Below are positions 24,639 through 34,234 of a stretch of 64,000 bases of DNA, piece after piece. Source of the stretch: Bryobacterales bacterium (GTDB lineage: Bacteria > Acidobacteriota > Terriglobia > Bryobacterales > Bryobacteraceae); contig JAIXKK010000175.1 in NCBI GenBank assembly GCA_026954325.1, positions 1 through 64,000 of the forward strand, written 5' to 3'. The notes under the pieces were generated by a model. That model ran no database searches. It was given only the letters and a program-made list of their open reading frames with translations, and was not told the DNA's origin. Made by a program: the position numbers and the translations under genes. Each line of letters begins with the position of its first letter. Within the stretch, counting starts at the first letter, position 1.

Positions 24639-26015
24639 TCAATCTTTGGCCGTGTGCAGCGTCACCAGCAGGCGGGTAGCCGCGTCCACCATCATTTCGC
24701 CCGAGCCGGCTCCACAGCGGGTGCTCTCGGGTTCGTAGGCTCCTTCGGGATAAGCCTTGCGGTCCGGCACATACCCCAGCGAGCCGTTGGCGAGTTCGGC
24801 AATGACAGTGAACTCGAACGGCGAGGCGTTCTTGATCGCCATGCCCAGTTCCGTGAAGATTTCGCCCGGCAGTCCTACCCAGGCCAGCCGCTTGCCGAGC
24901 GTGATCACCTGGACCTCGGCTTCGAGCGGCTCGCCATTGCGGGCCGCCACGTCCATGATCTTGAAGGCGCGCACCAAGTCCATAAATGGCGCGGCGTTCG
25001 GCTTGCCGAACAGCGGGGTAACCTTCCGAGCCCACTCGACATCCGCCGGCCGGATCTCGGGCAGCGGGAGACGCAGCATTTCACTGCGCACACGCAGGGA
25101 GCCCGCTTCCACGGGTTCCAGCCGCCTCATGGCCTTCAGGACCTCCGCCGCAAGCACGGTGCCGATACGGGCAGCCTCGCCGTGCCCCTTCTGGGGAGCG
25201 CGGGTGCTTACGTCGATGTGGTTCAGATTGCCGGCGCAGCCGATGGTGAAGAGGGTCAGCATATCCGGCCCCTTCACCGCGCCCAGCAGCTTGCTCAGCG
25301 TGTAGGCGTAATCGGCAGAATACTCCATGCCGCCCACGGTATCCAGATGCATCGCATAGTTCACGTAGGCGGCCAGGGGCTTTCCGCCGGATCCTTCGAA
25401 GTAGACGACGGGAACCGCCGGGTCGATCGGCCCCGCCGGCCTCACGATGTTGGGGTTCAGCTTGCCGGGGTTCCACCCCACCGTTCCATCTTTCATGAGG
25501 TAGCGGCGGTTGAAGGTGAGGGAGGGTTCGCGGCCGATCACAGCGGCGGCATTCGCGGGTTGAAGCGCGGCGCCCGCCAGGCGGATGCTCTCGGCGATCC
25601 TTCCCGGGAGGCTTTCCGCATATTCCTGTGTGATGCGCAGCATGCCGCCTTGCAGGTTGTAGCGGGTGCGGCCGGCCAGAATCACCGGGCCGGTGTGGGA
25701 GTGGGTGGCGCTGATCATGACATCGGCTCCGCGCAGCACACCTCCGGCGTCGATCGCCCTACGGGCGGCGTCGATGATCTCGCGCGGCAGCCCTGAAACG
25801 TCGCACGCCACCATGCCGGCTTTCCGGCCGCCGCTTTCCAGAACAACGGCTTTGGCGTAGAGATCATCGTGCACGCCCTCCGCGGCACGGTTATAGTAAT
25901 AGCCCGACATGGCCGCGCCCTGGGGCGGGGTGATCCTAACCGCCGCCGTGCCGACCCGCAGTTCGGCCGCGGACGCCGCCAGCACGCACGCCAGCGCCAG
26001 ACCAATCCATCGCAT
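24639..26015 (-). CDS. Neutral/alkaline non-lysosomal ceramidase family protein
   Basis: The start at 26015, preceded by AAGGAA, gives a signal peptide (MRWIGLALACVLAASAAELR) and a 458-residue product. The ceramidase N-domain pattern is clear: VGTAAVRITPPQGAAMSGY, the metal-site ISATHSHTGPV near 100, and a conserved LTLFTIGCAGNLNHIDV near 240. The C-terminal VITLGKRLAWVGLPGEIFTE and LANGSLGYVPDRKAYPEGAYE complete it. Acidobacteria carry many such paralogs, often without proven ceramidase activity, so the substrate may differ. It is located 54 bases downstream of a second paralog and is likely cotranscribed with it. Confidence 0.85.
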   Translation of the reverse strand: MRWIGLALACVLAASAAELRVGTAAVRITPPQGAAMSGYYYNRAAEGVHDDLYAKAVVLESGGRKAGMVACDVSGLPREIIDAARRAIDAGGVLRGADVMISATHSHTGPVILAGRTRYNLQGGMLRITQEYAESLPGRIAESIRLAGAALQPANAAAVIGREPSLTFNRRYLMKDGTVGWNPGKLNPNIVRPAGPIDPAVPVVYFEGSGGKPLAAYVNYAMHLDTVGGMEYSADYAYTLSKLLGAVKGPDMLTLFTIGCAGNLNHIDVSTRAPQKGHGEAARIGTVLAAEVLKAMRRLEPVEAGSLRVRSEMLRLPLPEIRPADVEWARKVTPLFGKPNAAPFMDLVRAFKIMDVAARNGEPLEAEVQVITLGKRLAWVGLPGEIFTELGMAIKNASPFEFTVIAELANGSLGYVPDRKAYPEGAYEPESTRCGAGSGEMMVDAATRLLVTLHTAKD

Positions 26016-26069
26016 GGTTATTTCCTTCTTTCTACTCGGGTTCCGCCGGCACATTGTCGTAGTCCATCC

Positions 26070-27596
26070 TCAGGAAAGCTCCGGCGGGACGTTTCCGTAC
26101 GCCCACGGAGCCTTGAACGGCGGCGCGTTGGGGGGCTCCGGAATTGGAGCGGGCGTGAGTTGCCGCGCCAGTTCGACCCCGGCTTTGACCATCTGGTCAC
26201 CGGCGTCCGGCGCAAGGTTTGTGTAGGCTGTCAGGCGTGTTTCGTAGCCGCCGCCGCGCGGGCCAAGCGCTTCGCGTGTGGGGACGTACCCCACGCAGCC
26301 GTTGGCCAGTTCCACCGGACAGGTGAGTTGGAACGGGCTTGCGGCTTTGATGTCCAGCCCTAGCCGGCAGAACATCTCGCCGGGCGCCGCCACGAAGACC
26401 GCGGGCCCCACCTGAATGGCCTGCACCTCGGCGTCCACCACCGGCTCCTTTGCAATCAGGGCGTCCAGCATGACGGTCTCCTTGGCGAATGTCCACTCGG
26501 TGAGTCCGGCCGCCTGGGGATCCTGACGGACGATATCGAGGCTGCGCCGTACTTTCTCGAGGCTGGGCTTTCGCCGCGGGATGCGCAGCACCTTCCGGCG
26601 GGCTCCAAGCGGCGGCGCGGCCTCGGCCGGATACATGCTCAGAAGCAGCTTGACCGCTTCGGCTCCCACGCGTCCGCCCACCAGGCGGCACCACTCTTCC
26701 GCGCCGGGATTCACATGCGGGTTGAGATTGTCCACCTGCGTGACGTCGCCGCAGAAACCTTGCAGGTACACAACCACGGCTTGAGGATCGACCGCCGCGC
26801 GAATGGTTTTTTCGAGGTTGTAGATCCAATTGGCGGAGATGCCGCCGGGGTTGGTAGTGGCATGACAGCAGAAGTGAACCACACAGCCGCGCAAGCGTCC
26901 GCCGTCCGACCAGCAGCCGATGACGGTGACGTCGGGGTCGACGGGACCGGCCACCTCCATGATGTCCGGATTGCCCTTGCCGGGATGCGTCCAACTCCGG
27001 CCGTTTTTCATGCGAAAGCGGCGGTTAAAAGCAACCTGATTCTCGATGCCCCGGGCGAAACCAGTGCGCAGCGCCGAGCGGCCGGCATCGGCCTGACACA
27101 CGGCTTCTACAATCCCGGTTTCGACCAGCCGCAGGTAGGCGGGATGGGCAGCCGAGGATTTCTCGTAGGCCAGACGGCGCACCAGCGGGGAAGCGTGGTC
27201 GTACTCGCCGGGCTGCACCATGCCGGTAGGGCCGGAGGAGTGAGAGTGTGAAGCGCCCACCAGGACCGCTTCGGGCGGGATGCCGCATCGTTTCTGGATC
27301 TGGCTCCGCGCGCCGAGCACGAGGGCTCGTGGAACCATCAGCGCGTCGATGCCCACTAGAGCGACGCGGCCGGCGCCATCCTGAAAGACCGCCGCCCGCA
27401 CCTTGCAGGGGTCGTGCAGGGAGCGGTGAAATGCCTTCGAGTAGCCGCCTGGCTGCTCCATGCCGATTTCCGGCGTGATGTCGCGCTCGGCAAAGCCCGC
27501 CGTGGGCGCGCCGCCCGAAGTTTGGGCCGCCCCTCCTTCCGCTTGAAAGGCCGAGCCCGCTGCCACGGTTTCAATGACGAACCGGCGCCGGTTCAT
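26070..27596 (-). CDS. Neutral/alkaline ceramidase family protein, second paralog
   Basis: The start at 27596 gives MNRRRFVIETVAAGSAFQAE, a Tat-like leader, and a product of 508 residues. It has the same order of motifs as the downstream paralog: AGFAERDITPEIGMEQPGGY, VLVGASHSHSSGPTGMV, HFCCHATTNPGG (a metal-site His segment), VVYLQGFCGDVTQVDNLNP, and AVFVAAPGEMFCRLGLDIK with LANGCVGYVPTREALGPRGG. The longer open frame up to 27950 has no family features. The two neighbouring paralogs differ in leader (Tat versus Sec) and are only distantly similar, so they look like separate specificities rather than a recent duplication. Confidence 0.85.
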   Translation of the reverse strand: MNRRRFVIETVAAGSAFQAEGGAAQTSGGAPTAGFAERDITPEIGMEQPGGYSKAFHRSLHDPCKVRAAVFQDGAGRVALVGIDALMVPRALVLGARSQIQKRCGIPPEAVLVGASHSHSSGPTGMVQPGEYDHASPLVRRLAYEKSSAAHPAYLRLVETGIVEAVCQADAGRSALRTGFARGIENQVAFNRRFRMKNGRSWTHPGKGNPDIMEVAGPVDPDVTVIGCWSDGGRLRGCVVHFCCHATTNPGGISANWIYNLEKTIRAAVDPQAVVVYLQGFCGDVTQVDNLNPHVNPGAEEWCRLVGGRVGAEAVKLLLSMYPAEAAPPLGARRKVLRIPRRKPSLEKVRRSLDIVRQDPQAAGLTEWTFAKETVMLDALIAKEPVVDAEVQAIQVGPAVFVAAPGEMFCRLGLDIKAASPFQLTCPVELANGCVGYVPTREALGPRGGGYETRLTAYTNLAPDAGDQMVKAGVELARQLTPAPIPEPPNAPPFKAPWAYGNVPPELS

Positions 27597-28010
27597 GGTA
27601 GTTGGTCTCCGGGAAAAGAATACTTTTGAATTTGCATGCCTATATCTCCGGCGCGCCGGAGTGATCCCTTGCCGGCGCGCCCGGCAAACGGGCCAGAATT
27701 TGATTCTAACTCGAAGCCGCAGGTGTCCTGGAGCGGCCATTTCGCGTCCGCCGCCGCCGCCTTCCCGAAGCCGGCAGGTCCGCGCCACCGAGGGGGTATG
27801 GAGATGTTCGAGAACGGGAAGTCGGAGATGGGATGGCTGGCGGTTTTGATGCGCCAATTCTTGCACAACGATGGACCCTATCGGAGATATGCTCGGCCCC
27901 GTCCGCTCCGATGTCGAGCGGAATGATTCCTTCGATTTCCCACTCGGCATTGCGCCGGTTGAGGGCGGCCGAAGACGGGAGGCCAGGCTGGGGGCCTATC
28001 CCGCCTTGAA
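27597..28010. other. Intergenic stretch, nothing recognised
   Basis: About 410 bases upstream of the ceramidase-like gene. The minus strand has a small coding-like piece (LNRRNAEWEIEGIIPLDIG near 27910-27970) that I cannot assign. Promoter signals for the 27596 gene should be here. Confidence 0.45.
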
Positions 28011-29408
28011 CTAGAGGGGGCGGCCGGGGACCATGAAGCCGCCTTTTTGGGCCCGGGTTTGGAGGTCTTTCCATTCCTTGGAGCCGTTGTTGGGGATTTG
28101 CTCGAGGTAGACGTGGCGGAGGTAGAGGGGGAAGCGGCGGGCGTGGACGTCGTCCCAATACTGGCCGGCGTGGGCGTAGTAGCTGGTGGCTCCGGAGGGC
28201 CAGCGGACGGAGAGGAGCAAGCCTGGGGCGGGGTACTGTTTGGGAGTGGGCTCGATGCGGAATCCGGCGACGGCATCTTCGTCGAGTTCGACGCCGAGTC
28301 CGGGCGCGTCGGGGATGAGGGCGCTGCCGTTTTCGACCTTGATGGCGGGCTTGATCATTTGATGGGTGTAGATGCGGTGACAATCCACCTGGGGCCAGAG
28401 GGCGTGGGTGAGGGTGGCGGCGAAGTGCATGGAGAACATGGCGGTGATGCCGGTGCCGACCAATTCGAGGAAGAAGGGCTTATTGGCCATGGCGGCGACA
28501 GTGGCGTCGGCTTTGACGCGATTGGAGCCTCCGCCGATGACGAAGCCGTCGCAGACGTCTTCCTTCAAAGCGGTCATGGGCGGGGGAGAGCCGTAGTGCA
28601 TGGCGATGGCGACGCTGGTTTGTCCGCGCAATTTGACGTTGCCTTCCACGTCCTCCTGGGGCATGGGGGATTCGAACATGGCGATATTGGTGTATTTCTC
28701 GATTTCCCTGCAATAGCGGGCCGCGAAACCGGCATCCATGAGCGTGGCGTTGAAATCGAAGTTGACCCTGAGATAGGAGGGAGGTGGGCATCTTGTCGCA
28801 CTGGTCGATGAGGTCGAACCAGGGGCGGGTTGGTCTTAAAGAAGGTGTAGCTTCGGCGGCGGCGTCGCGGCACTCGAGGACCAATCGTCGCCGGGCATGT
28901 CGATGGCCCACCAACTGATGAAAGCGCGGTCGCGCACCTTTTGTCCGAGGAGGCGGTGGACGGGGACGCCCATGGCCTTGCCGACGGCGTCGAAGAGCGC
29001 CTGCTGGAGGCCGGCTCCGAGGGAATCGTCCCAGAGGAAGTCGGCGGCGTTGCGGTTGAGGACGCGGGCCATGGCTTCATCGGAGACGGTTTTCCAGGTG
29101 TAGTACTGCATGGTTTCGCCGAAGCCGGTGACACCGCAGGCGAGGGTGACCTTGTAGATGACGAAGACGGTCCAATGGGGGAGTTCGCGGACCAGGTTCC
29201 GGGCGGGGACGGGGCGGAAGGGGACGTTGACCCAGGTGACATCGATCTTCCTGACGGTGAGGTTGAGCGGGGTGGCGATGGCGGGGGCGGCCAAGAGGGC
29301 GGGGGCTGTGCTTGTCAGGGCGGCCGCGCCTGTAGCGGAAGCTCCTGCCAGAGTGACGGCGCTCGATGCGGCGCCTTGCAGCCAGTTGCGGCGTGTAGGT
29401 TTTTCCAT
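28011..29408 (-). pseudogene. Mandelate racemase/muconate lactonizing enzyme-like gene, frameshifted
   Basis: The start at 29408 reads a Tat leader (MEKPTRRNWLQGAASSAVTL) and an enolase-superfamily N-domain (VTLACGVTGFGETMQYY, LGAGLQQALFDAVGKAMGVP). After PGDDW at about 28880 the reading must switch among three frames within 150 bases (VLECRDAAAE, YTFFKT, RPWFDLIDQCDKM, NFDFNATLMDAGFAARYC). The last frame then runs cleanly to 28011, with EKYTNIAMFESPMPQEDV and AMHYGSPPPMTALKEDVCD. At least four indels sit in a short stretch. The protein would have been a sugar-acid dehydratase or racemase. Clustered indels could be sequencing error, but decay fits the neighbouring broken gene. Confidence 0.8.
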
Positions 29409-29509
29409 GGGCACTCCTATTCGAGGGGGAAGCGGGTTTGTTTGGGACCCACCGTATGATACATCCGGGGAATGGCGGCGGTCCATTGGGGTGTTGGAAG
29501 TTCGCGGCC

Positions 29510-30336
29510 GGCCAGGGAGATCGTGAGGCTACCGAGATCGTTTGGCTAGGGTATTCACCTGGAATGAGATTGTCGAGTGTGAAAGTTCCATTCTGGTCTG
29601 TGTTCGCCGTGCGGACCGAAACGAAACTGCCGGCTAACGCCTGACCGGGCGCCCAAGCGGTAACAAGAGCGCCACTGACGGGATCACCCTGCTCATTGCG
29701 AACCTGGCCCGTCAACCTTCCGGCTCCGCGTGAGAGCAGGATGTCGACGATCCCGCCACCGAAGGTCAGGTCGAGCACGGAATTTGTAGCATCCCGGCCC
29801 GCAAAGCGGATCGACTTTACGTACATCTTTTCCGGCAGGCCCGACACATTGAGCCGGAACTTTTCCAATGGCATGTGGGCTGCCTGGAATGTATACAGAT
29901 CCATTCTTCTCACGCTCGGAACGAAAGGAAATCCTTCGGCGGCCATGAGAGTCAATGATATTGCCGAGACGTCGACAGTCTCCGTGGAGGGCCGTTCACT
30001 CCTGGCCACCGCGACCTTCAATGTCAACTGAGCGCGAGGCGCGAGGGTCAGGCGGATACCTTCGACGTCTTTCTCGCGAACCGCCACCGTGCCGCGGCCG
30101 AACAAAGGAGAAATGGTATGGATGTCCGTCTTTATCTCATACGTCCCCGGGGGGATGCCTGAGAACTCGAAAGTTCCGTTGGTGACGGTGGCAAAGCTTC
30201 TGTTAGCGACGGTGTGGACCAGGTTGAGAGAATCCGCCGGCATGAGCATAAGTACGACGTTGTCCGCGGGCGCGCCGGTTGAAGCATCGATGGCCGCGCC
30301 TCGCACATGGAAGACCGGGACTTTGGTCAGACGCAC
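29510..30336 (-). pseudogene. Fragment of a carboxypeptidase-regulatory-like protein
   Basis: The frame shows repeated Ig-like regulatory domains: VFHVRGAAIDASTGAPADNV, TFEFSGIPPGTYEIKTDI, GRLTGQVRNEQGDPVSGALV and NGTFTLDNLIPGEYPSQTIS. Such proteins in Acidobacteria are much longer, with a signal peptide and several domains before this part; here the N-terminus is missing. At the other end, coding resemblance stops near 29510 and the open frame runs on as Arg/Pro-rich nonsense antisense to frame into the dehydratase pseudogene down to 29077. So this is an internal fragment left by deletions at both ends. Confidence 0.72.
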
Positions 30337-30401
30337 ATCGATGCCGGATCAAGACGATTAATCGTCCGGATCGCGATATCCGGGCGGGTTCCGGTTCGGG
30401 A

Positions 30402-32354
30402 TCAAGGATGTATTGTCAGGAGGGTACCGGGCTGTGTGGTCGCGTCCCCATAGCTCGCTCTGATGATCTGATCGCCTTGCGGAATGGAGTCCGGGACGGT
30501 CAGATTCAACTGGAACAGGCCGGGCGAGACCAATCCGGCGAACTGCACCGCGGCGTTCCGGCCCGCCACTGTGATGACCGGCGGCGGAGACAGTATTCCG
30601 CCCTGAGTGGTTGCTCCGGCGGCCACGGGGGCGGTGGTGGGGCCGAAGCCGTTCGCGTAGAGGGCGATCGTTTCGCCGAGCCTGGCCGGGGAGTACGTAT
30701 AGCCGGGTACGGAGAAGGCGGCCGGACCCACGAGAGTTCCATCGAGGTGAACGGCGGCTACGTGCAGGCCATCGGCGGAGACGAAGAAAGACGGCGACAG
30801 GGGTTGAGCAAGAGCGGTGAAGAGGGGACCGGCGGCGCCCTTGTTGGAGACGATGACTTGCGCGTCGGCGGGCAGTGCGCCGGGCGGCGTCAGAATGTTG
30901 ATCTGGGTTGGGCTGATGTAATAAACATAGGCGCTCTCGCCGTTGACGGTGACGCTGACGCCGTCGAGTTGGGTGGGCATCTGGTTGTTGACGAAATCGG
31001 AAGCGAGCCAGATGCGGGAATCGCCTGGGGGGGCGAGGTTCGATCCCTTGATTTCGACCCAGGTGTTCGGGGCGATGGTGATCGCCTCGCCTTCGGCATT
31101 GGCCACCAGGGAGACGATGGGGCCGGACGGAGGAGTGACGGGGTAATAAACGGTGACGAAGAACTGTTGGATGAGGGAACTGGTGGGCTGAAATCCGGCG
31201 TCGAAATTGAAACTCCACTGAAGATCAGAGGGGGCGTAGCCGGTGCAGGGGGACTGGCTGTTTCCGGATTGGCCGCGCTGGCACCCCCAATAGTAGAAGG
31301 GCTGGAGATTGGTGAATGGACCCGAGGCGGCGGTGGACATGAGTCTGCTATCGCCAGGCTCGAGGTTCAAATCGGTGAGCAATTCCTGAAGAACCTTGGA
31401 GGTGGCGGGCAACTGCCAGGCGGAGGAACCGAGGCGCCGGGCGTTGTTCATGGCCTGTATCCACTGAGTGGCCGTATCGAACAACATGGCTCCCGCGCTG
31501 ATGGATGGGGCGGTAATCGCGCGGGAGGAGGCAGGGATTGAGACGCTGCCGGCGATGCCGAAGGTGTTCGAGGCAGCGAGGTTCGCATCGGCGGCCCAGG
31601 TGTATCCGGTCTTGCAGTCGTAGACGGCGTTCCCGGCGGCGGGTGGGGCGCTGTAGGGGATGACGGTGGGGCCACCGGGGGAACAGGATGGGGGCGTTCC
31701 GAGGGGGCCGGGGATCATGGGAAGAGCGTAGAAGTAATTGTCTTTTGTCGTGACTCCGCCTTGCATGCCGCCGGCGAAGGAATAGACTTCCTGTCCGCCG
31801 CTGCCGGCTCCGCCGGCGCTGCCTGTGTTCTCCCGCGCCCAGTAATAGGAGGACTTCAGGTTATGGATGGGGGCAACCGTGGCTCCAAAGCCGGGAGCGA
31901 CACTGGAAGGGAAGCTGAGGTTCAGGCCGAGGGAATAGAGATTGGAGAGGGCGCTGGCGGAGCACAGAGGACCAAAGGAACCGCCACCGGGGCCGGTATT
32001 GGCGCAAGAGCTATCCACCAACGGGGCGGCGGGGAGCTGCCAGTTGTTGTGGTCCAGGTAACCGGCTCCATTGTGGTAGGCGTTCAGGGCCGCGACCCAT
32101 TTCTGGGCGGTGACGTAGTCCATCGTGCCATTCGGGTTGATTCCATTGACTCCGAATGCCTTGCGCATTTCCGGATCTCCGGCCAGATCCGCGTTGGCGA
32201 GCCAGCAGACGCTTTGATTGGGGTCGTAGACTATCTGGGCCTGGGGTACGGGGGTGGACCCCAGGATGGATACAGGCTGGGAGGTGCGGCAGGGGCTTGA
32301 TTGCGCCCAGGCGGTGGCCGCGAGGAACAGACAGGCAGCGGCGCGGAACGGCAT
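30402..32354 (-). CDS. Secreted protein with DUF1566-like repeats and Solibacter-type C-terminal domain
   Basis: The ATG at 32354 has a GGAGG eight bases upstream and gives a signal peptide (MPFRAAACLFLAATAWAQSS); the product is about 650 residues. Two Lcl/DUF1566-like units follow, each with a WxLP pattern: DYVTAQKWVAALNAYHNG then NNWQLPAAPLVDS, and later QWIQAMNNARRLGSSAWQLP, with YYWARENTG and YYWGCQRGQ. The last 220 residues fit the TIGR03437 C-terminal domain (NTWVEIKGSNLAPPGDSRIW, LDGVSVTVNGESAYVYYISP, GETIALYANGFGPTT, QLNLTVPDSIPQGDQII). This C-terminal domain is a hallmark of Solibacter-like genomes. Likely surface-exposed; role unknown. Confidence 0.85.
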   Translation of the reverse strand: MPFRAAACLFLAATAWAQSSPCRTSQPVSILGSTPVPQAQIVYDPNQSVCWLANADLAGDPEMRKAFGVNGINPNGTMDYVTAQKWVAALNAYHNGAGYLDHNNWQLPAAPLVDSSCANTGPGGGSFGPLCSASALSNLYSLGLNLSFPSSVAPGFGATVAPIHNLKSSYYWARENTGSAGGAGSGGQEVYSFAGGMQGGVTTKDNYFYALPMIPGPLGTPPSCSPGGPTVIPYSAPPAAGNAVYDCKTGYTWAADANLAASNTFGIAGSVSIPASSRAITAPSISAGAMLFDTATQWIQAMNNARRLGSSAWQLPATSKVLQELLTDLNLEPGDSRLMSTAASGPFTNLQPFYYWGCQRGQSGNSQSPCTGYAPSDLQWSFNFDAGFQPTSSLIQQFFVTVYYPVTPPSGPIVSLVANAEGEAITIAPNTWVEIKGSNLAPPGDSRIWLASDFVNNQMPTQLDGVSVTVNGESAYVYYISPTQINILTPPGALPADAQVIVSNKGAAGPLFTALAQPLSPSFFVSADGLHVAAVHLDGTLVGPAAFSVPGYTYSPARLGETIALYANGFGPTTAPVAAGATTQGGILSPPPVITVAGRNAAVQFAGLVSPGLFQLNLTVPDSIPQGDQIIRASYGDATTQPGTLLTIHP

Positions 32355-32457
32355 GTGATCCTCCATCGGTGACAACAGAGTGACAAACCCCGGATTTGCG
32401 GAAATGTTGCGCCCGGTGGCGCTGAGACGTGTTAAACTGGCGGGTTTCCACGCTGTC

Positions 32458-33552
32458 ATGATTTCCCGCCGCTCGGTTGTCAAAGGCTTTGCGTTTTGCC
32501 TGGGAGCCCCGATGGTGAATCGCGGGCGGTATTCGCTGTTTGGGCAGAGCGCGGCGGACTATTCGGCGCGGGCGGTGGACCTGGTGCGGAGTTCCACCGT
32601 GATCGACATGCTGGGGCTGTTGACGCTGGACTACCGGAAGCTGATGGGCTGGGAGGCGGCGCCGGGGTTATTCGGGCGGGCGGAGTACCGGAGGCTGCGG
32701 GAATCGGGGATCAACGTATTCCACCCGGCGGTGGGATATACGAGGGGCGACATTTACCGGGAGTCGCTGCGGGACGTGGAGGGGTGGAACGCATTTCTTG
32801 CGGCGCGCGGCGGGGAGTTTCTGCGGATTGAGCAGGCGGGGGATTTCCATCGAGTGCGGGCGGAGGGGAGAATCGGGATCCTGATCGGCTTGCAGAATTC
32901 GGCGCACTTCCGGACGGTGGAGGATGTGGACCATTTTTACCGTTTGGGGCAGCGGGTGTCGCAACTCACCTACACGGGCAACCGGCTGGGCGGGGGATCT
33001 TCGGATGCGCGGGATGAGGGACTGAGCGGGTATGGGGTGGAGATAACGGAGCGGATGAATGCGGTGGGAATGGCGGTGGACATCTCGCATTGCGGGGACC
33101 GCACGACGTTGGATGCGATGGAAGCGTCAAGGAAGCCGGTGCTGATCACGCACTCGAATTGCAGGGCGCTATCGCCGGGGAGCGCGCGGTGCAAGACGGA
33201 TGAAGCGATCCGGCGGATGGCGGCCAAGGGCGGGGTGATGGGGATCACGATGGTGCGCGGGTTTGTGGGGGCGGCGAGGCAAGTGACGATGGAGGATGTG
33301 CTGCGGCACATGGACCACCTGGTGAAGGCGGCGGGAGTGGAGCACGCGGGCATTGGGAGCGATGTGGATCTGGATGGGCGGGACGGGCGGGTATCTCGAG
33401 CGAAGCGTTACGATCTGGACGGGGTCGATTATGCGAAGAAGATTTACGATCTGACGGAAGGGCTGGTGAGGCGGGGGTATTCGAACCGGAACATCGAACT
33501 GATTCTGGGGGGGAATTTCGAGCGGGTGCTGCGGGAGGTCTGGACGGTGTAA
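32458..33552 (+). CDS. M19 membrane-dipeptidase-like protein with altered metal site
   Basis: The product of about 364 residues has a Tat-like leader (MISRRSVVKGFAFCLGAP). Retained family features are AVDISHCGDRTTLDAMEAS, VLITHSNCRALSPG and GIGSDVDLDG, which carry two His and one Asp metal ligands of the M19 site. The N-terminal HxD (normally DGHNDLP) is replaced by VIDMLGLLTLDYRKL, and the bridging Glu (normally GxEGGH) reads GLQNSAHF. Three of six expected ligands are therefore missing, so ordinary dipeptidase activity is uncertain. I recall related proteins with the QNS variant, so it may be a true subfamily. Codons are strongly G-ending. Confidence 0.8.
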   Translation: MISRRSVVKGFAFCLGAPMVNRGRYSLFGQSAADYSARAVDLVRSSTVIDMLGLLTLDYRKLMGWEAAPGLFGRAEYRRLRESGINVFHPAVGYTRGDIYRESLRDVEGWNAFLAARGGEFLRIEQAGDFHRVRAEGRIGILIGLQNSAHFRTVEDVDHFYRLGQRVSQLTYTGNRLGGGSSDARDEGLSGYGVEITERMNAVGMAVDISHCGDRTTLDAMEASRKPVLITHSNCRALSPGSARCKTDEAIRRMAAKGGVMGITMVRGFVGAARQVTMEDVLRHMDHLVKAAGVEHAGIGSDVDLDGRDGRVSRAKRYDLDGVDYAKKIYDLTEGLVRRGYSNRNIELILGGNFERVLREVWTV

Positions 33553-33559
33553 AGTCCGT

Positions 33560-34234
33560 TCAGCGGACGTCGCGGTACATGCGGGAGAGGCGGCGGGGGG
33601 AGACGCCGGAGAGGTAGAGGGCCTGAATCGAGAACCATGCCCAGAGGGTGGGAAAGAGTCCGGCTTTGCGCCAGCGGCGGGCCGAGACGTGAATGGGGTG
33701 GGGGAGGGTGAGGAAGCGGCCATGCTTCCAGAGGCGGCGGCCGAACTCGTAATCTTCGAGGATGGGGATGTCGCGAAAACCGCCGAGGTGGTGGAAGACG
33801 CGGCGGCGGCAGAAAATGCCGGAATCGCCATAGAAGATGCCGAAGCGGCAGCGGCGGCGGTTGATCCAGGAGAAGACGCGGGCGGCGGTGTCGTTGCCTT
33901 CGTAGAGGATGTCGAAGTTGCCGCCGGCGACGGAGGGATCGGCGAGGGCTTGCCGGATGGCGGCCAGGGAGGATGGAGCGGGGCGGACATCGGCGTGGAG
34001 GAAGAGGAGGACGTCGCCGCGGGCGGCGCGGGCGGCATGGTTGAGTTGCGGTCCGCGGCCGCGGGGGCAGGAGAGGACGGCGGCGTGGGGAGCGGCGAGT
34101 TGGGCGGTGCGGTCAGTGGAGCCGCCGTCAGCGACGAGGATTTCGAAGGGGGCTTCGCTGGCGAGTTGCTGAAGAAGAGGCTCGATGGTCGACTCTTCGT
34201 TGAGGGTGGGGATGATGACGGAGACGGTGATCAA
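33560..34234 (-). CDS. Family 2 glycosyltransferase (TIGR04283-type)
   Basis: The 224-residue protein starts SVIIPTLNEESTIEPLLQQL, with the nucleotide-binding VADGGSTDRTAQLA and the metal-binding LLFLHADVRPAP (DxD-like). It continues with GGNFDILYEGND, GIFYGDSGIFCRRRVFHHLG and GGFRDIPILEDYEFGRRLWK. This pattern fits the TIGR04283 group named for arsenosugar biosynthesis, though such genes occur widely without arsenic genes. The start codon appears to be TTG at 34234, overlapping the TGA of the upstream gene in TTGA, which implies translational coupling. Confidence 0.85.
   Translation of the reverse strand: MITVSVIIPTLNEESTIEPLLQQLASEAPFEILVADGGSTDRTAQLAAPHAAVLSCPRGRGPQLNHAARAARGDVLLFLHADVRPAPSSLAAIRQALADPSVAGGNFDILYEGNDTAARVFSWINRRRCRFGIFYGDSGIFCRRRVFHHLGGFRDIPILEDYEFGRRLWKHGRFLTLPHPIHVSARRWRKAGLFPTLWAWFSIQALYLSGVSPRRLSRMYRDVR

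Noticed and set aside
29077..29510. C-terminal part of a 419-codon frame joined to the regulatory-domain fragment
   Set aside because: Arg/Pro/His-rich reading in the wrong frame of the dehydratase pseudogene; the fusion is an artefact of the deletion.
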